From a virus: DNA of 28,951 nucleotides. The position numbers and the translations under genes are program-made. Under the pieces are notes generated by a model. The model saw only the letters and a program-made list of their open reading frames with translations. It was not told where the DNA came from and did not search any database. Location of the stretch: the IMG/VR virus record IMGVR_UViG_3300031566_000275, positions 1 through 28,951 of that record, one strand, 5' to 3'. Below, piece by piece: positions 1 to 5,194 of this stretch (its first letter is position 1; every line of letters begins with the position of its first letter).

Positions 1-157
1 CACCGGCGATAGAGAGCAAGCCCCCCTCAGCAGATAGGACTACAGGAGTCGGCAGGGTAGGAATCAGGGAAGTCTTACCAGCTCCGGCTTGGCCGTACAC
101 CAGCAACTTGACACCAGCGGAGGCCAGTTGGCCGGTTGATTTGAGATTGATTGCCAT
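1..157 (-). CDS. Phage ATP-binding protein, RecA/Sak4-like or AAA family (partial, N-terminus only)
   Basis: The first 52 codons are present; the gene continues beyond the left edge. The peptide opens with about 15 polar residues, then a beta strand (VKLLVYG) leading into a P-loop, GQAGAGKTS, at about residues 23-31, followed by a strand ending LSAEGG that fits the sensor region of phage RecA-like NTPases. Phage proteins of this type (Sak4-like recombinases or AAA_24 ATPases) bind ATP and act in annealing or recombination during replication. The start is an ATG preceded by an AAGGA Shine-Dalgarno. It is the last of four leftward genes, 8 nt after its upstream neighbour, so probably co-transcribed. 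The P-loop is seen directly; the family is inferred because the rest of the protein is missing. Confidence 0.75.
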   Translation of the reverse strand, partial: MAINLKSTGQLASAGVKLLVYGQAGAGKTSLIPTLPTPVVLSAEGGLLSIAG

Positions 158-165
158 GGTTTTCC

Positions 166-390
166 TTAGTAGCCAATGAGTAAATAGGATTTGATTAGGT
201 CGCTTGATATACCAAGACCGCTTTCACAAGGATTAATAAGACTGCAATCCGCAATCGGCTTGCCTTCAACAATTTCTGCTGTGTCTGCTTTGATGTACTC
301 TCCACAGTTGTAGTCGCTTGGATCAAAAACAACAACCTCCATTTCGTCTGGGAAATTGTTAAGCAATTCTTTGAGTTCTTTGACGTTCAT
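166..390 (-). CDS. Small conserved phage protein of unknown function (74 aa)
   Basis: A 74-residue acidic protein starting MNVKELKELLNNFPDEMEVVV. The pattern of an amphipathic helix, then NFPDEMEV, then a hydrophobic strand recurs in small phage early proteins of unknown function. There is no signal peptide or membrane segment. It lies between a terminator-like hairpin upstream (435-472) and the ATP-binding gene downstream. No clear Shine-Dalgarno precedes the ATG; the leader is CCCCTTTTTAAA, so it may be weakly translated. I cannot assign a function. Confidence 0.65.
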   Translation of the reverse strand: MNVKELKELLNNFPDEMEVVVFDPSDYNCGEYIKADTAEIVEGKPIADCSLINPCESGLGISSDLIKSYLLIGY

Positions 391-434
391 TTTAAAAAGG
401 GGCCAAAGGGGCCGGTTGTTGTGGGGATTGACGG

Positions 435-472
435 AAGGGGGTGGGCTTAGGCTTGGGCAAAGCCACCCCCTT
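435..472 (-). terminator. Strong intercistronic hairpin without a U-tract
   Basis: AAGGGGGTGG at 435-444 is the exact reverse complement of CCACCCCCTT at 463-472: a 10-bp GC-rich stem with an 18-nt loop in which partial GGCTT/AAGCC pairing is possible. It sits in the 105-nt gap between two leftward genes. No run of U follows in the leftward transcript, so it is more likely an attenuator, processing site or 3'-end stabiliser than a complete intrinsic terminator. Confidence 0.5.
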
Positions 473-495
473 GTAAGTTGGGAATGGCCAGTCTT

Positions 496-681
496 TCAAA
501 ACGCCACCCCGTTATTGATGCAATCAGCATAAAGTTCAGCGGCTTGCTTTGCTTCCTCAATGTTGTCGCAAGTGGTAATCATCCGGTCACGGCAAGGATA
601 GTCAGTCTCCCAGATACATACATAGTTGCCAACTTGAGCCGCGTACACTTTTACGTAACCATCTTTGTGAATCATTTGCAT
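496..681 (-). CDS. Small hypothetical phage protein (61 aa)
   Basis: The best start is the ATG at 681 (MQMIHKDGYVKVY), because GGAGATAGACAA directly precedes it; an upstream in-frame ATG at 702 has no such site. The product has an N-terminal beta-rich half (YVKVYAAQVGNYVCIWETD) and a C-terminal helix rich in Glu and Ala (NIEEAKQAAELYADCI). That layout suggests a small beta-beta-alpha fold, but I recognise no family. The gene lies 13 nt after its upstream neighbour, which uses the same leader motif. Confidence 0.65.
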   Translation of the reverse strand: MQMIHKDGYVKVYAAQVGNYVCIWETDYPCRDRMITTCDNIEEAKQAAELYADCINNGVAF

Positions 682-694
682 TTGTCTATCTCCT

Positions 695-880
695 TCAGTC
701 AAATTTGTTCACAAGGGCGGCCATGTGGCGCTTACCATCTGCGCTTGAAATGAAAGCCGAGCTTTGTTGCTCAAAATGGGCATGTAGTTTGGCTTGCAAC
801 TCTTCGGCCACGGCCAGATCGTTGCGTTGGTGCGCCGCATTGATAGCCGCTCTTATTTGACTAATTTGTGTTTTGGTCAT
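695..880 (-). CDS. Small hypothetical phage protein (61 aa), first gene of the leftward operon
   Basis: A 61-residue, mostly helical protein (MTKTQISQIRAAINAAHQ...) with no membrane segment or Cys motif. It is the first gene after the leftward promoter at 934-963. A CGGAGATAGACAA leader ends at its ATG, nearly identical to the leader of the following gene. The two helices (about residues 3-18 and 21-38) may form a helical hairpin. Function unknown. Confidence 0.65.
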   Translation of the reverse strand: MTKTQISQIRAAINAAHQRNDLAVAEELQAKLHAHFEQQSSAFISSADGKRHMAALVNKFD

Positions 881-924
881 TTGTCTATCTCCGTTGGCTG
901 CACCGTCAGGGAATCTGTTTGTGC

Positions 925-972
925 AGTGTTTACACTATAACTTGTTGTGGTGTAGGATGTCAACACCTCAAC
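925..972 (-). promoter_or_regulatory. Leftward early promoter overlapped by two inverted repeats (candidate operators)
   Basis: Read on the minus strand, TTGACA (963-958) is a perfect -35 and TATAGT (939-934) a good -10, 18 nt apart, 54 nt upstream of the first leftward start codon. Two inverted repeats overlap it. AGTGT-TT-ACACT at 925-936 covers half of the -10. GTTGTGGTGT (944-953) pairs at 9 of 10 positions with ACACCTCAAC (963-972) around a 9-nt spacer and covers the spacer and -35. This is the arrangement of a repressor-controlled early promoter. The regulator is inferred; the two adjacent HTH proteins are the obvious candidates. Confidence 0.65.
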
Positions 973-989
973 GCAACTTTTTTAACAAC

Positions 990-1178
990 ATGCTTACACT
1001 AGAACAGATCAGGGAACAACTTCAGGACCGACGTTTGACAGTCATTGCAGAGCGTACGAAGCTGCATCCCAACACCCTGCGCGACATCAGAAACAATCCC
1101 GACTGCAATCCATCTCACCGAGTGCTGGCGGCGTTGAGTGAATATTTGACAAATAGCGCGAAATTAGTTCAAACCTAA
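990..1178 (+). CDS. Helix-turn-helix phage regulator (62 aa)
   Basis: The peptide MLTLEQIREQLQDRRLTVIA continues through ERTKLHPNTLRDIRNNP to a C-terminal helix (HRVLAALSEYL). It has the shape of a small XRE-like HTH domain: helix 2 near RLTVIAERTKL and recognition helix near HPNTLRDIRN, about residues 15-36. The frame is open further upstream (ATG at 957), but that start lies inside the promoter/operator region; neither start has a convincing Shine-Dalgarno, so the 990 start is uncertain. It is divergent from the leftward operon and upstream of the Cro-like gene, and so probably controls the flanking promoters by DNA binding. Exact role unproven. Confidence 0.65.
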   Translation: MLTLEQIREQLQDRRLTVIAERTKLHPNTLRDIRNNPDCNPSHRVLAALSEYLTNSAKLVQT

Positions 1179-1206
1179 TAGCGTAGTCATTGCTTTCCTG
1201 TTAGTA

Positions 1207-1224
1207 TTTCATGCCAACATGAAA
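1207..1224. promoter_or_regulatory. Perfect palindrome ahead of the Cro-like gene (candidate operator)
   Basis: TTTCATG at 1207-1213 and CATGAAA at 1218-1224 are exact inverted repeats around CCAA. The right arm runs into the Shine-Dalgarno of the Cro-like gene (AAAAGGAG, 1222-1229). It could be an operator for autoregulation, or an RNA hairpin masking the ribosome site. I see no convincing -35/-10 pair just upstream. Confidence 0.45.
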
Positions 1225-1237
1225 AGGAGTGCGGAAA

Positions 1238-1420
1238 ATGACGACGCAAGAAGCGATAGAGTTTTTTGGGGGGCGCAGACAGCTAGCCGAGCGGCTTGGT
1301 GTTTGGCCCCAAGTGATTTACGGGTGGAAAGACGAACCACCGATGGCCCGGCAGTATGAGTTAGAGGTTAAGACCAACGGCGCACTGAGGGCACGAAATG
1401 ACGCAACGAACGAAGCTTGA
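1238..1420 (+). CDS. Cro-like transcriptional regulator (60 aa)
   Basis: A 60-residue protein with the layout of P22-type Cro: short N-terminal helix (TQEAIEFFG), HTH at about residues 13-31 (RRQLAERLGVWPQVIYGWK), then a PP turn and the LEVKTNGAL segment that matches P22 Cro LEIVTAGAL. Cro proteins bind operators as dimers and repress early promoters. The ATG at 1238 follows AAAAGGAG by 8 nt; an in-frame GTG at 1229 is less likely because it lies within that site. The last 23 nt overlap the primase-helicase gene, so the two are translationally linked. No divergent CI-type repressor gene is adjacent, which is unusual for a Cro. Confidence 0.8.
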   Translation: MTTQEAIEFFGGRRQLAERLGVWPQVIYGWKDEPPMARQYELEVKTNGALRARNDATNEA

Positions 1421-3284
1421 GGTTGCGTTGACTTATGCCTCCTGGGGCTGGAAGGTTCTTCCCATTGTGCCCAATGGCAAAGAGCCTGCGACAAGACACG
1501 GGGTTCATGACGCGACGGACGACCCCGAGCAAATCAAGGCGTGGTTTACATCAAATTCTCGTCTTAACATCGGCATAGCAGCGGGTCAAGCTTCCGGCCT
1601 TGTTGTGTATGACATAGACCCTCGCAACGGCGGGCAAGATAGTTGGGACGAATGGACAGCAAAGCACGGGAATCTGCCCGACGGAATCACAGCCTTGACG
1701 GCAGGCGGTGGCTATCACTATCTTGCCGCATATCAAGAAGGAATCAAATCTTGCAAGCTTTTAGATGGCGTTGATCTTCTTGCGAATGGCCGGTACTTTG
1801 TAGCGTATCCTTCTGAGATTGAAGGTAAAACTTATCAGTGGGAAGCCTCAAGCGACCCATTTGATGGAGTTGCGCCCACTAGAACACCGGCAAATTGGCT
1901 TGCGTCAATGATGCCGATTAAGAAAGAACGAACAGCCTCAAATGATTCGTCAATCATTAAGGGCAATCGCAACAGCGGATTGACTAGTCTTGCTGGGGCA
2001 ATGCGCTCATACGGCATGAGCGAAGCGGAAATTCTGGCGGCTCTTAGCGTAGCGAATGAAACTCGCTGTGAGATCCCATTGCCAAGTTCAGAGATTAGGC
2101 AAATTGCTCATTCGGTTTCGCGTTATGAGCCGAACAACAATGTTGCAAGCTCTTCAGCTCTTGGCTCAGAAGCGGCCGAGGAATTGCTAGAAAATTTAGC
2201 CGCTCCATCAAGTGATTACTTTTTGACCCGTGGGAGCTCGTGCATTGATGAGCCTTCGCCCACAAAGTGGATAATCAAGGAGTGGCTAGCGGCTCATTGC
2301 GTTGCAATGATTTTTGGCCCATCAGGCGCCGGCAAAAGCTTTATTGCTTTGGATATTGCTTGTTCAATCGCGGCGGGGATTCCTTGGCAAGGCATCAAAA
2401 CAAAGCCTGGTGTGGTGGTCTATTTGGCAGGCGAAGGCAACTACGGCATTCGCAAGCGTATTGCATCTTGGGCAATAGAGCACGACACAAAGCAGCTCGA
2501 TAATCTTCTCATCAGCAATCGGGCCGTTGATCTAGACACCCCACGCGCAGCAGCAGAAGTTATAAAGCTCGTTCGCTCAATCACACAAGAGCAGATCAGC
2601 TTGTTGATTGTGGACACGGTAAACAACCACATGAGCGGCGACGAGAACGCGGCGAAGGACGTCCGCGCCATGGTCAATTCTTGCAGCACAGCAGCTTCTG
2701 CCCTAGGGGCCACAACCGTATTCATCCACCACACTGGAGTGAGCGAGACAGCACAGGGAAGAGAACGAGGATCCAGCGCATGGCGTGGCGGTCTTGATTT
2801 CTCAATATATGTTTCACGCACAACCGACAAGGCAATTAAGATTGAGGCAAAGAAAGTAAAGGACGACAAAGAGCCAGAGCCTATATACGGATTGCTCAAA
2901 CCAGTCCCTTTAGGGTGGCACGACGAAGACGGCGAAGAGATATCTGGCGCAGTATTTTCAGTGACAGAAGATTATCAGGTTAAAGAAAAAAGTAAAGAAT
3001 CCGATTACTCAAGGGATATTAAAAAGTTTACATCGGCTTTTCTTGCAACAGGACAAGAGACAAGGAACGGCCAACCGTATTTGTCCCGCAGCGCCCTCAT
3101 TGATTACTTGGTAAAAGATGGCCTCAGCCAAGCAACAGCCAACACTTACGCACAAGCCGGGAAGAGGGGGAGATTGATAAACAACCTACTTTTGGCCGAA
3201 GTAATAGCCCCTTTCGAGAACGGCTGGGTCGTGGTTGAACCCGTCACTGCCAGCTCAATGATGCTTCGAACCAATGGCAGATAG
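1398..3284 (+). CDS. Primase-polymerase/helicase fusion: Prim-Pol + PriCT + RepA-like AAA ATPase (628 aa)
   Basis: This is probably the central replication protein. Residues 1-170 form a bifunctional primase/polymerase (archaeo-eukaryotic primase) domain: the metal-binding DxD is in VVYDIDPRNGG (D72, D74), the catalytic His in GGGYHYL (H107), and a further Asp in DGVDLLANGRYF (D126). Residues 188-245 fit a PriCT linker. From residue 285 a RepA/RecA-type helicase domain follows, with Walker A GPSGAGKS (307-314), Walker B LLIVD (402-406) and an FIHHTG motif (443-447) typical of RSF1010 RepA-like hexameric helicases. The C-terminal 90 residues are unassigned and may bind DNA. It would synthesise primers and unwind DNA, probably from the adjacent repeat cluster. 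It overlaps the Cro-like gene by 23 nt. Confidence 0.92.
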   Translation: MTQRTKLEVALTYASWGWKVLPIVPNGKEPATRHGVHDATDDPEQIKAWFTSNSRLNIGIAAGQASGLVVYDIDPRNGGQDSWDEWTAKHGNLPDGITALTAGGGYHYLAAYQEGIKSCKLLDGVDLLANGRYFVAYPSEIEGKTYQWEASSDPFDGVAPTRTPANWLASMMPIKKERTASNDSSIIKGNRNSGLTSLAGAMRSYGMSEAEILAALSVANETRCEIPLPSSEIRQIAHSVSRYEPNNNVASSSALGSEAAEELLENLAAPSSDYFLTRGSSCIDEPSPTKWIIKEWLAAHCVAMIFGPSGAGKSFIALDIACSIAAGIPWQGIKTKPGVVVYLAGEGNYGIRKRIASWAIEHDTKQLDNLLISNRAVDLDTPRAAAEVIKLVRSITQEQISLLIVDTVNNHMSGDENAAKDVRAMVNSCSTAASALGATTVFIHHTGVSETAQGRERGSSAWRGGLDFSIYVSRTTDKAIKIEAKKVKDDKEPEPIYGLLKPVPLGWHDEDGEEISGAVFSVTEDYQVKEKSKESDYSRDIKKFTSAFLATGQETRNGQPYLSRSALIDYLVKDGLSQATANTYAQAGKRGRLINNLLLAEVIAPFENGWVVVEPVTASSMMLRTNGR

Positions 3285-3360
3285 CATTGAAAATGCTTAA
3301 AAAAGAGGCAAATGTTTGAAAATTAACAATGCTCAACGGATGTTGATATGTTAACAAAGA

Positions 3361-3646
3361 CTGGGACAAACTTACAAAAGTTAACAGGGACAAGGGTGGG
3401 ACAAGTGGGACAACTGGGACAAATGTTAAAAAGCCAATTGTCCTTCGTTGATAAACTAATAGAGGTAAAAAAGGTTAAAAAGGCATCGTTTGTTGAGTGT
3501 GTTTGAAATTTAACCCCTGGCTGTTAGAATATGAAGTGGGACAACTGGGACAGGGTGGGACAAACTGGGACAAATGTCCCATTGGCAAGGCAGAACGACT
3601 GGGACAGGACAGGACAATATATTTATATATTGTCCGTTGTCCCAGT
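3361..3646 (+). other. Candidate replication origin: iteron-like GGGACA cluster and AT-centred palindrome
   Basis: The 393 nt after the primase-helicase gene hold no credible gene. Cluster one carries GGGACA starting at 3363, 3387, 3398, 3407 and 3416; cluster two at 3538, 3547, 3557, 3567 and 3601. Spacing within the tight runs is 9-11 nt, about one helical turn. Inverted copies (TGTCCC) start at 3575 and 3638. The common core is (A/C)(A/G/C)(G/T)TGGGACAA-like. Between the clusters is an A/T-rich stretch with repeated GGTTAAAAA-like and GTTAAC motifs. Repeats phased with the DNA turn, A/T-rich DNA and a replication gene next door are the classic signs of an iteron origin; binding by the adjacent protein is inferred. 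Confidence 0.65.
3598..3646. repeat. Large imperfect palindrome with AT-rich centre
   Basis: ACTGGGACA (3598-3606) and TGTCCCAGT (3638-3646) are perfect outer arms; GGACAATATAT and its complement ATATATTGTCC form 11-bp inner arms around a 2-nt TT centre. A bulge of GGACA on the left against two nt on the right separates outer and inner arms. The two sides together pair over 20 bp. The outer arms carry the GGGACA iteron core, so the palindrome belongs to the same array. It could extrude as a cruciform, act as a DNA-unwinding element, or fold in RNA upstream of the small gene at 3678. Confidence 0.75.
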
Positions 3647-3677
3647 CCTGATGCGGAAATAGACATAGGAGAGAGAG

Positions 3678-3845
3678 ATGGAAAAGAGTGAAGAGCTTAG
3701 GTTGGAAATGGAAACCCGAATGACCGAAGAAATGCAGCTTTGGTTCAGGAAGCTTATCGAGGCAACTCATGCCGGAGATGAGCTTGGAGTCGCCCGAGCC
3801 GGTAAGCGGTACAACGATTTATGTGACAAAGTTAAGGAGCACTAA
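3678..3845 (+). CDS. Small charged helical protein (55 aa)
   Basis: ATG at 3678 follows AGGAG (3667-3671) by 6 nt. The peptide begins MEKSEELRLEMETRMTEE and continues with MQLWFRKLIEATHAGDELGVARAGKRYNDL; it is highly charged and predicted to be almost entirely helical. It ends TAA one nt before the next start. It lies between the candidate origin and the converging terminator. Function unknown; a role in replication is only suggested by position. Confidence 0.6.
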   Translation: MEKSEELRLEMETRMTEEMQLWFRKLIEATHAGDELGVARAGKRYNDLCDKVKEH

Positions 3846-3846
3846 C

Positions 3847-3981
3847 ATGTTTGATGGTCTTAAAGAGGTAGAACAAAAAATTGGCGCTCTTGGATGGAGT
3901 CAGCCTGAGCTGCCTGCTAGTGTTTCCATTCTGGAAATACCCTTGTTGACTGATATTGTTGAAATTGAATATCAAGAATAA
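3847..3981 (+). CDS. Small hypothetical protein (44 aa)
   Basis: The start is the ATG at 3847, 7 nt after AAGGAG, which lies at the end of the preceding gene; an upstream in-frame ATG at 3769 is inside that gene and lacks a ribosome site. The peptide is an N-terminal amphipathic helix (FDGLKEVEQKIGALGW) followed by a hydrophobic strand-rich tail (VSILEIPLLTDIVEIEYQE). Last gene before the terminator. No family recognised. Confidence 0.55.
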   Translation: MFDGLKEVEQKIGALGWSQPELPASVSILEIPLLTDIVEIEYQE

Positions 3982-4009
3982 TCTTGATTAAAAGATGGGA
4001 GACGTAAAA

Positions 4010-4029
4010 AAAGGCCCGTGAGGGCCTTT
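4010..4029. terminator. Bidirectional intrinsic terminator between converging operons
   Basis: AAAGGCCC (4010-4017) and GGGCCTTT (4022-4029) form a perfect 8-bp stem with a GTGA loop. It is preceded by an A-run (4006-4012) and followed by TTTGGTTTT, so it can end transcripts from either side. It lies 28 nt past the last rightward replication gene and 18 nt past the last leftward cassette gene. Confidence 0.85.
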
Positions 4030-4047
4030 GGTTTTAATTGGTTATTG

Positions 4048-4125
4048 TTAATCATCGTCCCTTCTAAAGATTATGAAAGACAGGCCGATGGCTAAGATGC
4101 AAGCAAAGGTCGGATCAATGTTCAT
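4048..4125 (-). CDS. Tiny single-pass membrane peptide (25 aa)
   Basis: Minus strand: AAAGGAGCTCTT precedes an ATG encoding MNIDPTFACILAIGLSFIIF followed by RRDDD and a stop. One hydrophobic segment (residues 7-20) followed by a charged tail fits an inner-membrane peptide with the tail in the cytoplasm. It is the last gene before the terminator. The strong ribosome site and clean membrane topology support it despite its length. Function unknown. Confidence 0.45.
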   Translation of the reverse strand: MNIDPTFACILAIGLSFIIFRRDDD

Positions 4126-4188
4126 AAGAGCTCCTTTGATCTGGATTCTTTCGGCTTGGCGCCCCCCCGTCTGTCAGGCTGTTTCTGT

Positions 4189-4525
4189 TTAGAAAGTAGT
4201 CTGAATTCCTACGAAGTCTTTTCTAATGATTAACCATGAGGCGTAAGAACCAGCAGCAGCCCCTAAAACGGTCACTACGAGGTCTTTTGCGCTTGGTGTG
4301 TGGGTAGACCTATGCTGAGTGTCGTAAAGCTCCTTGGCGAGCCCTACAGCGGCCCCAGCGGCTATGCCGTACATGGGACTATCGGTGGCAAGTGTCACGG
4401 CGGCCCCAACTGCCGCACCACCAACGAAGTGGAGGGAGGGTTTTATCTGGGCCGGTCCAGCTGTCAGCGTGAGCTGAAGAAGCAAGGGCAAGGGCAACGG
4501 CTGCGAGAATGTGGAAGAGTTTCAT
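4189..4525 (-). pseudogene. Exported membrane protein with WTGPDK...HF motif, split by a 4-nt duplication frameshift
   Basis: An ATG at 4525 after AGAGGAAAATC begins a clear signal peptide (MKLFHILAAVALALASSAHA, cleavage after residue 20) and DSWTGPDKTL, then runs into an unrelated frame and stops at 4379. The +1 frame then carries HFVGGAAVGAAVTLATDSPMYG and more hydrophobic Gly/Ala segments to 4189. Removing one copy of a CTCC tandem duplication (within 4433-4440 on the plus strand) joins the frames into about 110 residues with TGPDKxxHFxxG, the spacing of YfiM-like small envelope proteins. Two further hydrophobic stretches suggest membrane insertion. It is either a fresh frameshift or a sequence/assembly error. 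Its start overlaps the stop of the zinc-ribbon gene (ATGA). Confidence 0.65.
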
Positions 4526-4665
4526 GATTTTCCTCTGTAGGCGTCGTTTATCAGTGTGAAGCGGTAAAGGCAGGTTTTGCAGCGTAGTCGGCGGCGGACG
4601 CCCCCCCGCTTCTTGCATTCGCGGGTCTCAAGAACTTTTGCGGGACATTTGCAAAGCGGGCACAT
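4522..4665 (-). CDS. Zinc-ribbon protein resembling the NrdR N-terminus (47 aa)
   Basis: The peptide has CPLC at residues 2-5 and CKTC at 29-32, with VLETR and VRRRLRC between and YRF after. This is the pattern of the NrdR zinc ribbon (CPFC...SR...RRR..C..C..RFTT) without the ATP-cone domain. It probably binds one zinc ion and may touch nucleic acid. The start at 4665 has GAGGT upstream and overlaps the preceding stop (TGATG); its own stop overlaps the next start (ATGA), so three genes are translationally coupled. In-frame sequence further upstream overlaps the neighbouring gene and was not used. Confidence 0.65.
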   Translation of the reverse strand: MCPLCKCPAKVLETRECKKRGGVRRRLRCKTCLYRFTLINDAYRGKS

Positions 4666-4805
4666 CACAGACCTCGATAAAAAAGCTGCTCCACGTAGAC
4701 TTGGGGTACGCTGAATTGCCTGGCAGTCAAGAGGGCCGCTACTTTGAAAGGGGCTTGGTGATTGCTCATCAAGCAAAGTAGGTGAGAAAGAATGGTTTGG
4801 GGCAT
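4665..4805 (-). CDS. Small hypothetical protein (46 aa)
   Basis: The ATG at 4805 (MPQTILSHLLCLMSNHQAPF) follows GAGGTGCAAC, whose GAGG overlaps the end of the preceding tiny gene region. A longer in-frame start at 4883 would run across that gene and has no ribosome site. The C-terminal part (LLTARQFSVPQVYVEQLFYRGL) looks like a small HTH-type segment: 'AALLTARQFSVPQVYVEQL' could be helix-turn-helix, but this is weak. Stop and next start overlap as TGATG. Confidence 0.5.
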   Translation of the reverse strand: MPQTILSHLLCLMSNHQAPFKVAALLTARQFSVPQVYVEQLFYRGL

Positions 4806-4813
4806 GTTGCACC

Positions 4814-4903
4814 TCAAAAGTAAATTGCTATCACATAGCCGGCAAGTGACCCAAGGATAAGAGCGAAAGCTACTTCTGACCAAAATTCGTTGGGGTTTTT
4901 CAT
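4814..4903 (-). CDS. Tiny single-pass membrane peptide (29 aa)
   Basis: An ATG after AAGGAACATC encodes MKNPNEFWSEVAFALILGSL and AGYVIAIYF, then a stop. Residues 9-28 form one hydrophobic helix with a short polar N-terminus. The leader AAGGAACATCATG is shared with the 57-aa gene at 5391, and a UUCG-type hairpin lies just upstream (4918-4931). Function unknown; leader conservation and topology argue that it is translated. Confidence 0.5.
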   Translation of the reverse strand: MKNPNEFWSEVAFALILGSLAGYVIAIYF

Positions 4904-4917
4904 GATGTTCCTTGGTT

Positions 4918-4931
4918 GGGGCCGAAGCCCC
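4918..4931 (-). repeat. Intercistronic UUCG hairpin, copy A
   Basis: On the transcript strand, GGGGC-TTCG-GCCCC: a 5-bp stem with the very stable UUCG tetraloop, between the 77-aa gene and the 29-aa gene. It is part of a repeated unit that runs from the upstream stop codon (GCC TAA CACCC) to the AAGGAACATCATG leader. Copy C at 5407-5418 shares nearly the whole unit. There is no U-tract. Confidence 0.7.
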
Positions 4932-4937
4932 TGGGTG

Positions 4938-5171
4938 TTAGGCTGCAAGGCGAATCGCTTGACTCAGGTTCTCGCACCATGTCCCGGCGCTGTAGTCGCT
5001 CATCACATCATCTTGATCGTTTACAGATCGAACCCGGATGCAAATGATTTTGCCGTCTTGCTGGTAAAATTCAATGACGTTACGCCCAGTCTTGGCGCTG
5101 TAACGATTGCCGTCTTGCATGACCGAAAACCCGGCTTTGTTCAGCTTCTTGATTGCGTTGGTTGCTTGCAT
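4938..5171 (-). CDS. Small conserved phage protein of unknown function (77 aa)
   Basis: ATG at 5171 follows AAGGAGACGATC. The peptide begins with a helix (MQATNAIKKLNKAGFSV), then alternating strands (RYSAKTGRNVIEFYQQDGKI, ICIRVRSVNDQDD) and a helical tail (CENLSQAIRLAA): an alpha-beta-beta-beta-alpha layout. The pattern KAGF..., YSAK..., VIEF, CIRVR...D..DYSAG is one I associate with small phage proteins of unknown role. It is flanked by UUCG-type hairpins on both sides. Confidence 0.7.
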   Translation of the reverse strand: MQATNAIKKLNKAGFSVMQDGNRYSAKTGRNVIEFYQQDGKIICIRVRSVNDQDDVMSDYSAGTWCENLSQAIRLAA

Positions 5172-5194
5172 GATCGTCTCCTTGTTTGGTTGCT

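Noticed and set aside
2441-2899. Open minus-strand frame of 152 codons within the primase-helicase gene
   Set aside because: Antisense to the Walker B and HH motif region; no start context; low-complexity Ser/Arg sequence.
3361-3646. CRISPR-like array
   Set aside because: Repeats are only 6-10 nt with 9-11 nt spacing and no unique spacers; iterons explain them better.
3475-3770. Several short frames on both strands across the iteron cluster
   Set aside because: Their residues merely translate the GGGACA repeats (WDK, DWDN and CPVP patterns); no ribosome sites.
4433-4440. Programmed +1 ribosomal frameshift in the membrane protein gene
   Set aside because: A +1 slip would leave three residues between DK and HF, whereas removing the 4-nt duplication restores the family spacing of two; no canonical slippery site or stimulatory structure is evident.
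4300-4527. Plus-strand frame of 75 codons opposite the frameshifted membrane gene
   Set aside because: No ribosome site and antisense to a signal peptide and conserved motif.
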